Origin: Microbacterium sp. BK668
GTDB lineage: Bacteria; Actinomycetota; Actinomycetes; Actinomycetales; Microbacteriaceae
Direction of reading: 5' to 3'
Assembly: GCF_004362195.1 (NCBI RefSeq)
Contig: NZ_SNWG01000001.1
Span: 1,240,001-1,304,000, forward strand
DNA: 64,000 bases
In this document: positions 40,370 through 49,575 of the stretch, one piece after another
Layout: each line of letters opens with the position of its first letter
How positions within the stretch are numbered: position 1 is the first letter of the stretch
Notes under the pieces: model-generated
Told to the model about the DNA's origin: nothing
Seen by the model: the letters and a program-made list of their open reading frames with translations, nothing else
Databases searched by the model: none
Made by a program: the position numbers and the translations under genes

Positions 40370-42028
40370 TCACCGCGTGCCGGAGGACCTCTGGATCGCC
40401 GCGACCTTCAGGGGGGTGACGGATGCCTCGATGACGCGCACGCTCCGATCCACGGCCTCGACCCGCACGCCCTCGCGTGCCTCGCCGCCGGCGGCGATCA
40501 TGCTGAGGGAGGCCCGACCGCCGTTGACGAAGACCTCGACCGAGCCAACGTCCACGACGATGTCGAGATCCACCGTCCCTTCCGCGGAGGGCGCCGGCGC
40601 GCTCCGCACCGCCCGGTAGGTGTCAGGCATGTCCTCGGCGATGGCATCGGCATCCCGTGCCACGAAGGCGCTCTGCGCACCGAAGTCGTAGCCGACCGTC
40701 GTGAAGGCCGTGCCGCCCCGGGGGATGTGCAGACGCACCTCGCCCCCGTCGGAGTCCGCCGCGTCGAGCGTCACCCGCACGCGGTAGGCGTCCGAACCCG
40801 ATGCCGGCAGAGCGAGGGGCCGGTCGGCGGCGAGGGTCTGCGGCGCCAGCTCCCGGCGCGCGCCCTCGAGCCTGCTCAGGGCGTCCACGGGCGAGGAGGC
40901 GAGGGAGGCGCGCCCGTCGGCACCGGACACGAGACGGATGCTGCGCACGATGCTGTCGGCGCCCCCCTGCCACTGGGTGCCGGGAGTGTCGCCCGCGTAG
41001 GCCCAGTTGTTGAGCCACCCGATCCCGTAGCGCTGGCTGAGGCGCTGGTCGGCCGGGAGCCGCGGGTCGTCCCACGTGACCGCGGCGTAGTAGTCGGCGC
41101 CGTGGTCGAGCCATTGGTGCGATCCGTCCGCGCGGAACGTCTCACCGTCCCAGTCGCCGACCCAGTAGGCGGTGCCGGTCGTCATGCCTTCCGACGAGCC
41201 GTTCGCGCCGGCTGCGAGCACCCACCGCACGCGCGCCGGGTCGCCGTCGACGGTCATGGGGAAGAGGTCGGGGCACTCCAGAACACCCAGGTCCGCGGTC
41301 TCGAAGCCCGAGCGATAGGTCCACGCCTTCAGGTCCGGCGAGGTGTAGAACCCGATCTTGCCGCCCTCGGCGAGGGCCATGACCCACTGACCGTGCTCCT
41401 CGTCCCACAGGACGCGGGGATCGCGGAAGTCGCGCACCCCGGGGTTGTCCATCACGGGGTTGCCGTCGTACGGCTCGAAGGAGTATCCGCCGTCGAGCGA
41501 GACGAAGAGGGACTGCCGCTGCACGCCGTCGGTCTGCTGCGTCACGACGGCGACGACGGCGTCCTCGCCGAAGCCGGCGGTGTTCTCGCGGTCGACGACG
41601 GCGGTTCCCGTCCAGATGTCGCCGAGGCCGTTCGTGTACTTCTCGATCGCCACGCCGTGATCGGTCCAGTGCACGAGGTCCGTGGAGGTCGCGTGGTACC
41701 ACGCGGTGCCGTTCCCGTCCGGGTGGTCGGCGTTGTAGAGGTAGTAGTAGTGCCAGAGCCCGTCGAGGAGGAACGGCCGCTGGGGGTCGTTCATCCAGTT
41801 CCGCTCGGGGGTCAGGTGCACCGCCGGGCGGTCCGGATCCCAGCCGGCCGGTCGCTCGAAGGCGGACGACTCGGCCGTCGCGGCGGGAGACGGTGATGCC
41901 TCCGGCGTTTCGCCTCGCGGCCAGGCGAGGAGCGCGAGAATCGCGAGCACGGCCGCTGCGGCGAGGGTGAGGGCGATCGTGCTGCGCCGGTGGCGCTGGA
42001 AGAAGGTCGTCTGGATCCGGTCGGTCAT
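40370..42028 (-). CDS. exported GH32 fructan hydrolase (levanase/inulinase type)
   Basis: A 552-residue GH32 enzyme with an N-terminal membrane anchor or uncleaved signal (about 17-36). Catalytic residues: nucleophile D81 in NWMNDPQRPF, transition-state D203 in FRDPR (RDP 202-204), and acid/base E251 in the ECPDLF motif. A five-bladed propeller (70-370) is followed by the beta-sandwich module (to 552). Extracellular exo-levanase or inulinase is the likely activity; WMNDPQRP rather than WMNDPNG recalls exo-acting members. The ATG at 42028 follows GAAGGGA. 80 bases downstream of levansucrase on the same strand. Confidence 0.88.
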   Translation of the reverse strand: MTDRIQTTFFQRHRRSTIALTLAAAAVLAILALLAWPRGETPEASPSPAATAESSAFERPAGWDPDRPAVHLTPERNWMNDPQRPFLLDGLWHYYYLYNADHPDGNGTAWYHATSTDLVHWTDHGVAIEKYTNGLGDIWTGTAVVDRENTAGFGEDAVVAVVTQQTDGVQRQSLFVSLDGGYSFEPYDGNPVMDNPGVRDFRDPRVLWDEEHGQWVMALAEGGKIGFYTSPDLKAWTYRSGFETADLGVLECPDLFPMTVDGDPARVRWVLAAGANGSSEGMTTGTAYWVGDWDGETFRADGSHQWLDHGADYYAAVTWDDPRLPADQRLSQRYGIGWLNNWAYAGDTPGTQWQGGADSIVRSIRLVSGADGRASLASSPVDALSRLEGARRELAPQTLAADRPLALPASGSDAYRVRVTLDAADSDGGEVRLHIPRGGTAFTTVGYDFGAQSAFVARDADAIAEDMPDTYRAVRSAPAPSAEGTVDLDIVVDVGSVEVFVNGGRASLSMIAAGGEAREGVRVEAVDRSVRVIEASVTPLKVAAIQRSSGTR

Positions 42029-42108
42029 GCGTGTCCCTTCGCGCTTGCGGGCGGGTGGGTGCGAGCGGATGCCCCGGGGCAGCGTGTCCCCAGGGCATCC
42101 GCCGATCG

Positions 42109-43842
42109 TCAACCGCCGTACTGGGCGAGCAGCTTCTCGATCTGGGCGCGCACGGCCGCGGAGACCGGCTTGCCCTGCAGGTAGTCGTCGAAGGCGGAGC
42201 CCGCCGCCGCGCGCACGCGCTGGGCGGCGGCGTCCGACACCGAGACGGTCTTCTTGCCGTTCGTGAACAGATGGCGGTTCGCGGGGATGTCCGCCCAGCC
42301 GCCGAGTCCTCCGTTTCCGTAGGAGTAGTCGACCGCCGTGCGGGTGGGGTCGCCGCCCACCCCGATGTCCATCTTCACCGTGGGCGCGAGAGTGCCGCCG
42401 CGGACGAAGTCGTCGTGCGTGCCGATCGTGTCGATGAAGGACTGCACCAGGCCGCCGGGCATGACGTAGTGCGAGTACGCCTGGAAGTGTCCGGGGTGCT
42501 GGTTGAAGTCGGGAGCGAACGGCTGGCCACCCCAGAAGTTCAGGTTCGTGGGGTTGCCGAGGGCGAGACCGGAACCGTCGTTGAGGGGCTGGAAGTCGCT
42601 GCGGATGCCGTCTCCGACGAAGCCGTACACACCTTCGGGTCCGTCCAGCCCGGCCGCGAACGTGCTGCGGTGGCTGATCGTGAAGAGGTAGTACTTGCCG
42701 TCCTTGAAGACGAACTGCGGACGCTCGGTCTGGTCGGTGACGCAGTTCGCGGACAGGATCGGCGGAAGGAACTCCCACTCGGTCAGATCCTCGTTCTTGG
42801 CCTTCGCGAGCCCGATGTTGCCGATCTGGTACGTCGCACCGGACGCGTTGACCTCTTCGACCGTCTCCGCGTGGGGGTCTCCGGGCTGGTAGCCGAGGTC
42901 TTCCTCCGTGCACTTCGCCGACTCTCGGGGCATCGCCGAGTTGCCCTCGAACACCATGTAGGTCTCACCGGGGTGCGCCGGGTCCTCGAAGGTGAACGGG
43001 TCGCGGAAGTTGAAGAACTCGTTCTGCGCGCCCGTCTGGTAGTAGGTCCCGTCGGCCTGCAGGAGGTCGATGACCTTGTTGAACCCCGAGAACTTCACGC
43101 CCTTCGAGTTCGCGTGCACCTTGCCGACGCTCAGCGCGATGCGCGGGTCGTACGGCTTGATGTTCTTGCCGGTCTCGTCACGGTAGAACGCCACGTCGGT
43201 GAAGAACAGCTTGATCTCGCCGTCCTTGTAGACGCGTGCCGAGCCGGACCACTGGGTCTGGTGGCTGAAGGACTGGTCCTCGAAGATCTGGCCGGTGACG
43301 CCCTCCTTGAAGACGAGGCCGCCGTAGGTCCAGCCGCCGTTCTCCGGGCGGTCCTCCGCGGGAACGCCGGCCGGGCGGTAGAAGTAGCCGATCTTGGCGA
43401 AGACGTGACGGTCGTCGAAGCCGAGGCTGCGGTCGGCGACGAGCGAGAAGATGATCTCCTGCCCGTTGACCGAGTACTGGTTGCCGTCCTCGTCCGTCAG
43501 TGGCCAGGTGTCCCAGACCCAGACCTCCCCATTCGACATGTCGGGGAGGTCCTGCGGGACCGTGGGCATGGTGACCGCCGCCGGCATCGAGTTCGCACGC
43601 GATGCGGCTGTGGGATCGGAGAGGCGCTTCAGCTGGCGCGCGTCGGCTCGCGTCCACTTGGCGGTGAAGTCGGCCTCCGGGGCGTAGGCCTCCTGTGTGT
43701 GGGTGGTGGGCTCGGGTCCGTCCTGAAGACCGGGGTCGGCGATCGCGGCCGAGGTGCCGGCGACGAGGGTCGTCGCGACGAGCGCGCTGGCTGCCAGCCC
43801 GCTCGCGACCAGGCGTGAGACGCGCCGGTTCGTGGTGTGCAT
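42109..43842 (-). CDS. levansucrase (GH68)
   Basis: A 577-residue secreted fructosyltransferase that splits sucrose and builds levan. A signal peptide (1-36) ends with an AxA-type site (TSAAIA/DP). The catalytic triad reads D111 in VWDTWPL, D281 in FRDPFTF and E373 in TERPQF, all intact; the two Cys (C311, C367) could form a disulfide, as in Gram-negative and actinobacterial levansucrases. Ribosome site AGAAGGAG. A perfect 18-bp LacI-type palindrome lies 30 bases upstream. The next gene on the same strand is the exported GH32, so sucrose-to-levan synthesis and breakdown are paired. Confidence 0.92.
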   Translation of the reverse strand: MHTTNRRVSRLVASGLAASALVATTLVAGTSAAIADPGLQDGPEPTTHTQEAYAPEADFTAKWTRADARQLKRLSDPTAASRANSMPAAVTMPTVPQDLPDMSNGEVWVWDTWPLTDEDGNQYSVNGQEIIFSLVADRSLGFDDRHVFAKIGYFYRPAGVPAEDRPENGGWTYGGLVFKEGVTGQIFEDQSFSHQTQWSGSARVYKDGEIKLFFTDVAFYRDETGKNIKPYDPRIALSVGKVHANSKGVKFSGFNKVIDLLQADGTYYQTGAQNEFFNFRDPFTFEDPAHPGETYMVFEGNSAMPRESAKCTEEDLGYQPGDPHAETVEEVNASGATYQIGNIGLAKAKNEDLTEWEFLPPILSANCVTDQTERPQFVFKDGKYYLFTISHRSTFAAGLDGPEGVYGFVGDGIRSDFQPLNDGSGLALGNPTNLNFWGGQPFAPDFNQHPGHFQAYSHYVMPGGLVQSFIDTIGTHDDFVRGGTLAPTVKMDIGVGGDPTRTAVDYSYGNGGLGGWADIPANRHLFTNGKKTVSVSDAAAQRVRAAAGSAFDDYLQGKPVSAAVRAQIEKLLAQYGG

Positions 43843-43871
43843 CTGCAGTGGCTCCTTCTGATGGATTCGCT

Positions 43872-43889
43872 ATGCAAATCGATTTGCAT
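43872..43889. promoter_or_regulatory. LacI operator upstream of levansucrase
   Basis: ATGCAAATCGATTTGCAT, an exact 18-bp palindrome. Shares the core AAATCGATTT with 44006-44023. Confidence 0.8.
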
Positions 43890-43967
43890 GGCGTGCTCAT
43901 GCTTGCACAGATCTCGCGCGATCGCACATCGGTGGACGGTGATCGCCCCTCATCCGACGAAAGGCGC

Positions 43968-43996
43968 TTGACGCGCGAAAGGGGAGCGCGCATAAT
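43968..43996 (+). promoter_or_regulatory. promoter of the second lacI gene
   Basis: TTGACG (43968-43973), 17-base spacer, CATAAT (43991-43996). The operator at 44006 begins about at the expected transcription start. Confidence 0.7.
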
Positions 43997-44005
43997 CGAC
44001 GAGTC

Positions 44006-44023
44006 TGATAAATCGATTTATCA
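44006..44023. promoter_or_regulatory. LacI operator upstream of the second lacI
   Basis: TGATAAATCGATTTATCA, an exact 18-bp palindrome 10 bases downstream of the -10, suggesting autorepression of lacI and the ABC operon. Confidence 0.8.
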
Positions 44024-44040
44024 AGGGGAAGGACGAAGAC

Positions 44041-45129
44041 GTGGCCCGCGCTCGGATCTCGGATGTCGCCAGTGCAGCTGGGGTGTCCGTCACGACCGTG
44101 TCGCTCGTCCTGAACAACGCCGAAGCCCGCATCTCCGACGACACCCGCCAGCGGGTGCGCGAAGCGGCGAAGGCGGTCGGATACGAGCCGAGCTCGCTCG
44201 CCCGTGGACTCCGCACGCAGCGGACCCGGACGGTCGGGCTGATCTCGGACGAGATCGCGACCACGCCGTTCGCCGGCCGCATGCTCGCCGGCGCACAGGA
44301 CGTGGCGCGCGAGCAGGGTCACCTCGTCTTCCTGGTCGACACGGGAGCCGACGCCGCCATCGAGCGCGACGCCATCGCCGCCCTCGCGGCGCAGCAGGTC
44401 GACGCGATGATCTACGCCTGCATGTGGCATCAGGTGGTGGATGCGCCGCAGGGCCTCCGGTCCGACGCGGTCTTCCTCGACTGCCGGCCCGCCGGCGGCG
44501 GATATCGCAGCGTCGTGCCGGATGACCGGGCCGGGGGAGCGGCGGCGGTTCGCGAACTGGTGGCAGCCGGGCATCGGCGCATCGCCTATCTCGACGCCGG
44601 GGGAGCGAAGCCGATCGCCTCGCACCTGCGTCTCGAGGGCTACCTCGAGGTGCTCGGCGAGGCCGGCATCGAGCCCGACCCGGCGCTGCACGTCGAGGCG
44701 GACGTGTCGGCGCTCGGCGGACGCATCGCGGTGGAGGGCCTCCTCGACCTTCCCGAGGAGCGGCGACCGACCGCGATCTTCGCCTTCAACGACCGCCTCG
44801 CCGTTGGCGCCTACACCGCGGCGCACCATCGCGGACTCGACATCCCGCGCGACCTGTCGATCGTCGGCTACGACGACCAGCAGTTCGTGGCGGCGGAGCA
44901 GGACCCCCCACTCACCACCATCGCACTGCCCCACTACGAGATGGGTCGCTGGGCGATGGAGGTCGCGCTCGGCGTTCGCGCGGGGGACGAGGACGCCACG
45001 CACCTCATGGAGTGTCCCGTCATCCGACGAGACTCCGTTGGCCCGCCGCCGGCGCAAGTCGCCAAACCCAGCCGGCGACGGGCTTCTGTCAACACCGAGC
45101 GGCCGCCGTGGGCGGCCCCCGATCGGTGA
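44041..45129 (+). CDS. LacI-family regulator (fructan locus, second copy)
   Basis: A 362-residue LacI repressor: HTH RISDVASAAGVSVTTVSLVLNNAEARISDDTRQRV (about 5-40), effector domain with GYDDQQFVAAEQDPPLTTIALPHYEMGRWAM. A basic, proline-rich tail of about 30 residues follows the usual end. The GTG at 44041 follows GGAAGGA. The two AAATCGATTT palindromes between it and levansucrase are the obvious targets, so it should couple levan synthesis, import and hydrolysis to a fructo-oligosaccharide or sucrose signal. An intercistronic hairpin covers its stop. Confidence 0.9.
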   Translation: MARARISDVASAAGVSVTTVSLVLNNAEARISDDTRQRVREAAKAVGYEPSSLARGLRTQRTRTVGLISDEIATTPFAGRMLAGAQDVAREQGHLVFLVDTGADAAIERDAIAALAAQQVDAMIYACMWHQVVDAPQGLRSDAVFLDCRPAGGGYRSVVPDDRAGGAAAVRELVAAGHRRIAYLDAGGAKPIASHLRLEGYLEVLGEAGIEPDPALHVEADVSALGGRIAVEGLLDLPEERRPTAIFAFNDRLAVGAYTAAHHRGLDIPRDLSIVGYDDQQFVAAEQDPPLTTIALPHYEMGRWAMEVALGVRAGDEDATHLMECPVIRRDSVGPPPAQVAKPSRRRASVNTERPPWAAPDR

Positions 45130-45149
45130 CCGACGCGGGCGTCGGTCAC
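45126..45149. terminator. hairpin between lacI and the ABC substrate-binding gene
   Basis: GTGACCGACGC, GG, GCGTCGGTCAC: exact 11-bp arms with a 2-base centre, covering the lacI stop. No T-tract; may attenuate or protect mRNA ends. Confidence 0.6.
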
Positions 45150-45166
45150 AAGAAAAGGAAACCACA

Positions 45167-46459
45167 ATGAAGCGCAGGACGCCGCCGATCATCGGATCGG
45201 CAGCCCTCGTCGGGGTTCTGGCACTCACCGGCTGCGGACAAGCGGGCCAGGGGAGTGGAACCACCGAGGACGGACGCACCCAGCTCACGATGTGGACGCA
45301 CTCGGCCGGCAACCCGGCCGAGCTCGAGGTCTACGAGCGGATCATCTCCGACTTCAACGATTCGCAGGACGAGTACGAGGTCGTCCACGAGTCGTTCCCC
45401 CAGGGGGCATACAACGATGCGATCGTGGCCGCCGCGGCATCCGGCGATCTCCCGTGCCTGCTCGATCTCGACGGGCCGATCATGCCGAACTGGGCGTGGG
45501 CGGGCTACCTGCAGCCGCTCGACCTCCCCGAGGAGCTGACCGACAGCCTCCTGCCGACGGCCGTCGGGGTCTGGGACGACCAGATCTACTCGGCGGGGTA
45601 CTGGGATGCGGCGCTCTCGATCTTCGCCCGCAAGTCCGTGCTCGACCAGAACGGCATCCGCATCCCGACCGTCGACCAGCCGTGGACGACGGACGAGTTC
45701 GGCCGAGCCCTCGCGACGCTGAAGGCGGCCGGTTACGACACGCCGATCGACATCGGGGCGGAGGACGCCGGTGAGTGGTGGCCGTACGCCTACTCGCCGC
45801 TCCTGCAGAGCTTCGGCGGAGATCTGATCGACCGCTCCACGATGCTCACCTCGGACGGCGCCCTCAACGGCGCAGAGGCGGTCGAGTGGGGCCAGTGGTT
45901 CCAGAGCCTCTTCGCCGACGGCTACGCGTCCAACAGCGCGACCATCGGCAACCAGGAGTTCGTCGACGACGAGGTGGCGCTGAGCTACACGGGCGTCTGG
46001 AACGCCCTGGCCGCACTCGACGCGGTGGGCGACGACCTGCTCATCCTGCCCCCGCCGGACCTCGGCACCGGTCCGAAGATCGGCGGCGGATCGTGGCAGT
46101 GGGCGATCTCGTCTTCCTGCCCGGATCCCGAGGGCGCTCGCGAGTACCTCGAGTTCAGCTTCGCCGACGAGTACATCACCGCGTTCGCGGACAACCAGAT
46201 CGTGATCCCCGCCACCGAGTCGGCCGCCGCGGACTCCAAGTACTTCGGCGAGGACGGAGTGCTGCGCCCGTTCGTCGAGCTGTCGCAGAAGTTCGCGGTG
46301 CTCCGCCCCGAGACCCCGGCCTACGCGGTCATCTCGTCGACGTTCGAGACCGCAGCGAAGGACATCATGAACGGCGCGGACGTCCAGGCGACGCTCGACC
46401 GGGCGGTCTCCGAGATCGACGCGAACATCGCCTCGAACGACGGCTACGGCTTCCAGTGA
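45167..46459 (+). CDS. ABC sugar-binding lipoprotein
   Basis: A 430-residue family-1 extracellular solute-binding protein. The lipobox is LALTGC with the lipidated C23. QLTMWTHSAGNPAELEVYERIISDFN begins the mature fold; aromatic-rich WAWAGYLQP and NWxxPYAYSPLLQSFGGDLID-type stretches are typical of carbohydrate binders. Ribosome site AAAAGGAAA. First of three import genes; next to fructan hydrolases, so fructo-oligosaccharides or levan oligomers are the likely cargo. Confidence 0.9.
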   Translation: MKRRTPPIIGSAALVGVLALTGCGQAGQGSGTTEDGRTQLTMWTHSAGNPAELEVYERIISDFNDSQDEYEVVHESFPQGAYNDAIVAAAASGDLPCLLDLDGPIMPNWAWAGYLQPLDLPEELTDSLLPTAVGVWDDQIYSAGYWDAALSIFARKSVLDQNGIRIPTVDQPWTTDEFGRALATLKAAGYDTPIDIGAEDAGEWWPYAYSPLLQSFGGDLIDRSTMLTSDGALNGAEAVEWGQWFQSLFADGYASNSATIGNQEFVDDEVALSYTGVWNALAALDAVGDDLLILPPPDLGTGPKIGGGSWQWAISSSCPDPEGAREYLEFSFADEYITAFADNQIVIPATESAAADSKYFGEDGVLRPFVELSQKFAVLRPETPAYAVISSTFETAAKDIMNGADVQATLDRAVSEIDANIASNDGYGFQ

Positions 46460-46466
46460 TCCCTGC

Positions 46467-46494
46467 GGTGGTGGGGGCTCCGGCCCCCACCACC
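46467..46494. terminator. 12-bp hairpin with TCCG loop between SBP and permease genes
   Basis: GGTGGTGGGGGC, loop TCCG, GCCCCCACCACC. Likely sets higher binding-protein than permease mRNA, as in many sugar ABC operons. Confidence 0.65.
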
Positions 46495-46511
46495 CCTGGA
46501 AAGGCACTTCC

Positions 46512-47453
46512 ATGACTGTCACTCCTCCCACCGTCGCGGCCGAGACTCCGCGTCGCTCGCTCCGCCGCTTCCGCTCGATCAAGGGCCGCCAGACCTGGGC
46601 CGGACTCGCGATGATGGCGCCGGCCGGCATCCTCCTCGTGCTGTTCCTGGGCATCCCGGTCATCCTCGCGTTCGGTCTCTCGTTCACGAACGCGCGGCTC
46701 ATCTCGCCCAACCCGCCCCGGTTCGTCGGCCTCGACAACTTCATGCGCGCGTTCACGGCCGATCCCGTGTTCATCGACTCGGTGTGGAACACGATCGTGT
46801 TCGCCCTCGTGGTCGTCCCGGTCCAGGCAGGTCTGGGCCTTCTCCTCGCACTGCTGGTCAACCGGCGCCTCCGCGGGGTGACGGCCTTCCGGGTGATCTT
46901 CTTCATCCCTGTCGTGACCTCCATCGTGGTCGTGTCGATCCTCTGGAAGTTCATGTATCAGGAGGACGGGCTGATCAACTCGATGATCGACATGCTCACC
47001 TTCGGGGCGTGGAGCGGCGTCGACTGGCTCAACAACCCGAACACGGCTCTCGGGGCCATCATCGTCCTGTCGATCTGGCAGGCCGTGGGCTTCCACATGA
47101 TCATCTGGCTCGCAGGACTCCAGACGATCCCCGAGGAGCTCTACGAAGCGGCCAAGATGGACGGCGCCGGGCCCTGGCGCCAGTTCACCGCGGTCACGTG
47201 GCCGGGCCTGCGCCCGACGATGGTGTTCGTCCTCGTCACCATCACGATCGCGGCCCTCGGACTCTTCGTGCAGGTCGACGTCATGACCCAGGGCGGCCCG
47301 GTGAATTCGACGACGACGATCGTGTTCCACGCGGTACGGAAGGGCTACGAGCAGCAGGAGATCGGGTACGCCGCGGCGATCTCGCTGATCTTCTTCGTGG
47401 CCGTCCTCATCATCGCGCTCATCCAGCGGCGCCTCACGCGAGAGAAGGCTTGA
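46512..47453 (+). CDS. ABC sugar permease (MalF-type)
   Basis: A 313-residue inner-membrane permease with six helices (first near 31-52) and the coupling-helix EAA motif LYEAAKMDGAGPWRQFTAVTWPGL at about 217-240. Followed after 2 bases by the second permease gene. Pairs with the gene at 47456 to form the channel of the fructan-oligomer importer. Confidence 0.92.
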   Translation: MTVTPPTVAAETPRRSLRRFRSIKGRQTWAGLAMMAPAGILLVLFLGIPVILAFGLSFTNARLISPNPPRFVGLDNFMRAFTADPVFIDSVWNTIVFALVVVPVQAGLGLLLALLVNRRLRGVTAFRVIFFIPVVTSIVVVSILWKFMYQEDGLINSMIDMLTFGAWSGVDWLNNPNTALGAIIVLSIWQAVGFHMIIWLAGLQTIPEELYEAAKMDGAGPWRQFTAVTWPGLRPTMVFVLVTITIAALGLFVQVDVMTQGGPVNSTTTIVFHAVRKGYEQQEIGYAAAISLIFFVAVLIIALIQRRLTREKA

Positions 47454-47455
47454 CC

Positions 47456-48406
47456 ATGGCGACGACCACGCCCGCGCCCCCGAAGCCGACGCCGGCCGGC
47501 AGCCCCGCGCCTGCGCCCTCGGCGGCCACGCCGAAGTCGAAGAACGGCGGACGCGTCTTCACGTACATCGCCCTCACCCTCTTCGGGGTGATATTCCTCT
47601 TCCCCCTCGTCTTCATGTTCGTCTCGAGCCTGAAGCCCGACAGCCAGATCCTGCAGGACATCGACTCGCCGGCGGCGTTCCTCCCCGTCGGCGACATCAG
47701 CCTCGACAACTACTTCGGCGTCTTCGACCGAGTGCCCGTCGCGCAGTTCCTCTTCAACTCGATCCTCGTGACGGTGCTGACGGTGGGGCTCGGCCTCATC
47801 GTCAACTCGATGGCGGGGTTCGCGCTGTCGCGGCTCGAGTGGAAGGGCCGGATCGTCGTGCTCGCCCTCGTCATCGCGACGCTCATCGTCCCGTTCGAGA
47901 CGATCGCCGTCCCGATGGTCTACTGGGTCGCCCAGCTTCCGACGCTCGTCATCGAGGGCGGTGTGCTCAAGTACGACTTCGGCTGGCTGAACACGTACGA
48001 AGTGCAGATCGTGCCGTTCATCGCCAACGCGTTCTCGATCTTCCTCTTCACGCAGTACTTCTCGACCATTCCGAAGTCGCTGGACGAGGCGGCGCGCATC
48101 GACGGCGCGAGCTGGTTCACGATCTACCGCCGCATCCTGGTGCCGCTGTCGGGACCCGCTTTCGCGACGGTCGCGATCCTCACCTTCCTGCCGGCCTGGA
48201 ACCAGTACCTGTGGCCTCTCATGGTCGTGCAGAAGGAGGAGCTGCGACCGGTCATGGTCGGCATGCAGTACTTCTTCCAGCTCAACACGGCGTGGGGTGA
48301 GGTGATGGCGTACACGTCGCTCATCACGCTGCCCGTGCTGATCGTCTTCCTCGTGTTCCAGCGCGCGTTCGTCAGCAGTATCGCCGCCAGCGGGGTGAAG
48401 GGGTGA
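47456..48406 (+). CDS. ABC sugar permease (MalG-type)
   Basis: A 316-residue permease with a Pro/Ala-rich cytoplasmic N-terminus (1-30), six helices from about 34, and the EAA motif LDEAARIDGASWFTIYRRILVPL near 222-244. No ATP-binding protein gene is present in the locus, so a shared MsiK-like ATPase encoded elsewhere must energise it (known for actinobacterial sugar importers; inferred here). Confidence 0.92.
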   Translation: MATTTPAPPKPTPAGSPAPAPSAATPKSKNGGRVFTYIALTLFGVIFLFPLVFMFVSSLKPDSQILQDIDSPAAFLPVGDISLDNYFGVFDRVPVAQFLFNSILVTVLTVGLGLIVNSMAGFALSRLEWKGRIVVLALVIATLIVPFETIAVPMVYWVAQLPTLVIEGGVLKYDFGWLNTYEVQIVPFIANAFSIFLFTQYFSTIPKSLDEAARIDGASWFTIYRRILVPLSGPAFATVAILTFLPAWNQYLWPLMVVQKEELRPVMVGMQYFFQLNTAWGEVMAYTSLITLPVLIVFLVFQRAFVSSIAASGVKG

Positions 48407-48534
48407 GGGCGCGGCATCCAACCCCGCTCCCCGCGGTCGCGCGATGCAGCGCCGACCACGAGCCGCCTGGCAGGCTCCCGGCCCCCCACTTCCCCGCGCG
48501 CGCCGAGCGCGCGACATCGACGAAAGGCTGACGC

Positions 48535-49554
48535 GTGTTCGACCTCCCCGGTTCCTGGGTCTGGGACTTCTGGTTCGCCGACGACGGCGACCGCTACCAC
48601 CTGTTCTTCCTGTACGCCTCGCGCGCGCTCGGCGACCCCGAGGCCCGGCACTACCGCGCGTCCATCGGTCACGCGGTCTCGACCGACCTGGTGTCCTGGA
48701 CGCAGGTGCCCGATGCGCTGGTCCGCAGCGATGCGCCGGCGTTCGACGACCTCGCGACGTGGACGGGCTCGGTGGTGCGGCATCCCGACGGCACGTGGTT
48801 CCTCTTCTACACTGGTTCCACGCTGGATCGTTCGGGCAAGAACATCCAGCGGATCGGATACGCGACGTCGCCCGACCTCGAGGTGTGGACCAAGGCCGCC
48901 GCACCGGTTCTCGAGGCGGCGGGGCCCTGGTACGAGACGCTCGACAGCGGGGCGTGGCACGACGAGGCCTTCCGCGACCCGTGGGTCTTCCCCGATCCGG
49001 AGGGCGACGGATGGCACATGCTCGTCACGGCCCGCGCTGCCGAGGGGCCTTTCGACGGGCGCGGCGTCATCGGCCACGCCTGGTCGCCCGATCTGCGCAC
49101 GTGGGAGCTGCGACCGCCGCTCAGCGCGCCGTCTGCCGACGGCTTCGGCCAGCTCGAGGTCATGCAGGTCGAGGTGGTCGATGGGCGACCCGTGCTCCTC
49201 TTCTCCTGTCTCGCCGATCACTCGACGCCGTCCCGCCAGGGCGCACGCGCGGGGACGTGGGCCGTTCCGGCTGACAGCGTCCTCGGGCCGTTCCCGATGG
49301 ATGCCGCGTACCCCGTCACGGACGAGCGGCTGTATGTCGGGCGGCTCCTGCAGCGCCGCGACGACGGACGCTGGCTCCTCTTCGCCTTCCGCAACGCCGG
49401 CGAGGACGGGCGCTTCGTCGGGGGCGTCAGTGACCCCATGCCCGTCGCCTGGCGCGGCGATCGGCTGGTGATCGCCGGCGAGGTCGCGGGCGCGGCATCC
49501 GTCGACGACATCGCCGGCACGACCTACGAGGCGGACGCGATACCCGCCCGCTGA
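48535..49554 (+). CDS. cytoplasmic clan GH-J (GH32/68-like) beta-fructosidase
   Basis: A 339-residue five-bladed propeller enzyme with no signal peptide and no C-terminal beta-sandwich, much shorter than GH32 enzymes. Predicted triad: D11 in VWDFWF (levansucrase-like WDxW), D148 in FRDPW and E208 in QLEVMQ. The WDFW nucleophile motif is closer to GH68 than to GH32's WMNDPNG. It probably splits imported fructo-oligosaccharides or sucrose inside the cell. GTG at 48535 after GAAAGG. Last-but-one gene of the import operon, 128 bases after the permease. Confidence 0.8.
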   Translation: MFDLPGSWVWDFWFADDGDRYHLFFLYASRALGDPEARHYRASIGHAVSTDLVSWTQVPDALVRSDAPAFDDLATWTGSVVRHPDGTWFLFYTGSTLDRSGKNIQRIGYATSPDLEVWTKAAAPVLEAAGPWYETLDSGAWHDEAFRDPWVFPDPEGDGWHMLVTARAAEGPFDGRGVIGHAWSPDLRTWELRPPLSAPSADGFGQLEVMQVEVVDGRPVLLFSCLADHSTPSRQGARAGTWAVPADSVLGPFPMDAAYPVTDERLYVGRLLQRRDDGRWLLFAFRNAGEDGRFVGGVSDPMPVAWRGDRLVIAGEVAGAASVDDIAGTTYEADAIPAR

Positions 49555-49575
49555 CCCACTGAACAAGGGACGCCG

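Noticed and set aside
42029..42913. Long upstream extension of the minus-strand GH32 frame across the levansucrase gene
   Set aside because: It encodes an Arg/Pro/His-rich shadow of the GH68 gene; the true start at 42028 has a ribosome site and begins the membrane anchor.
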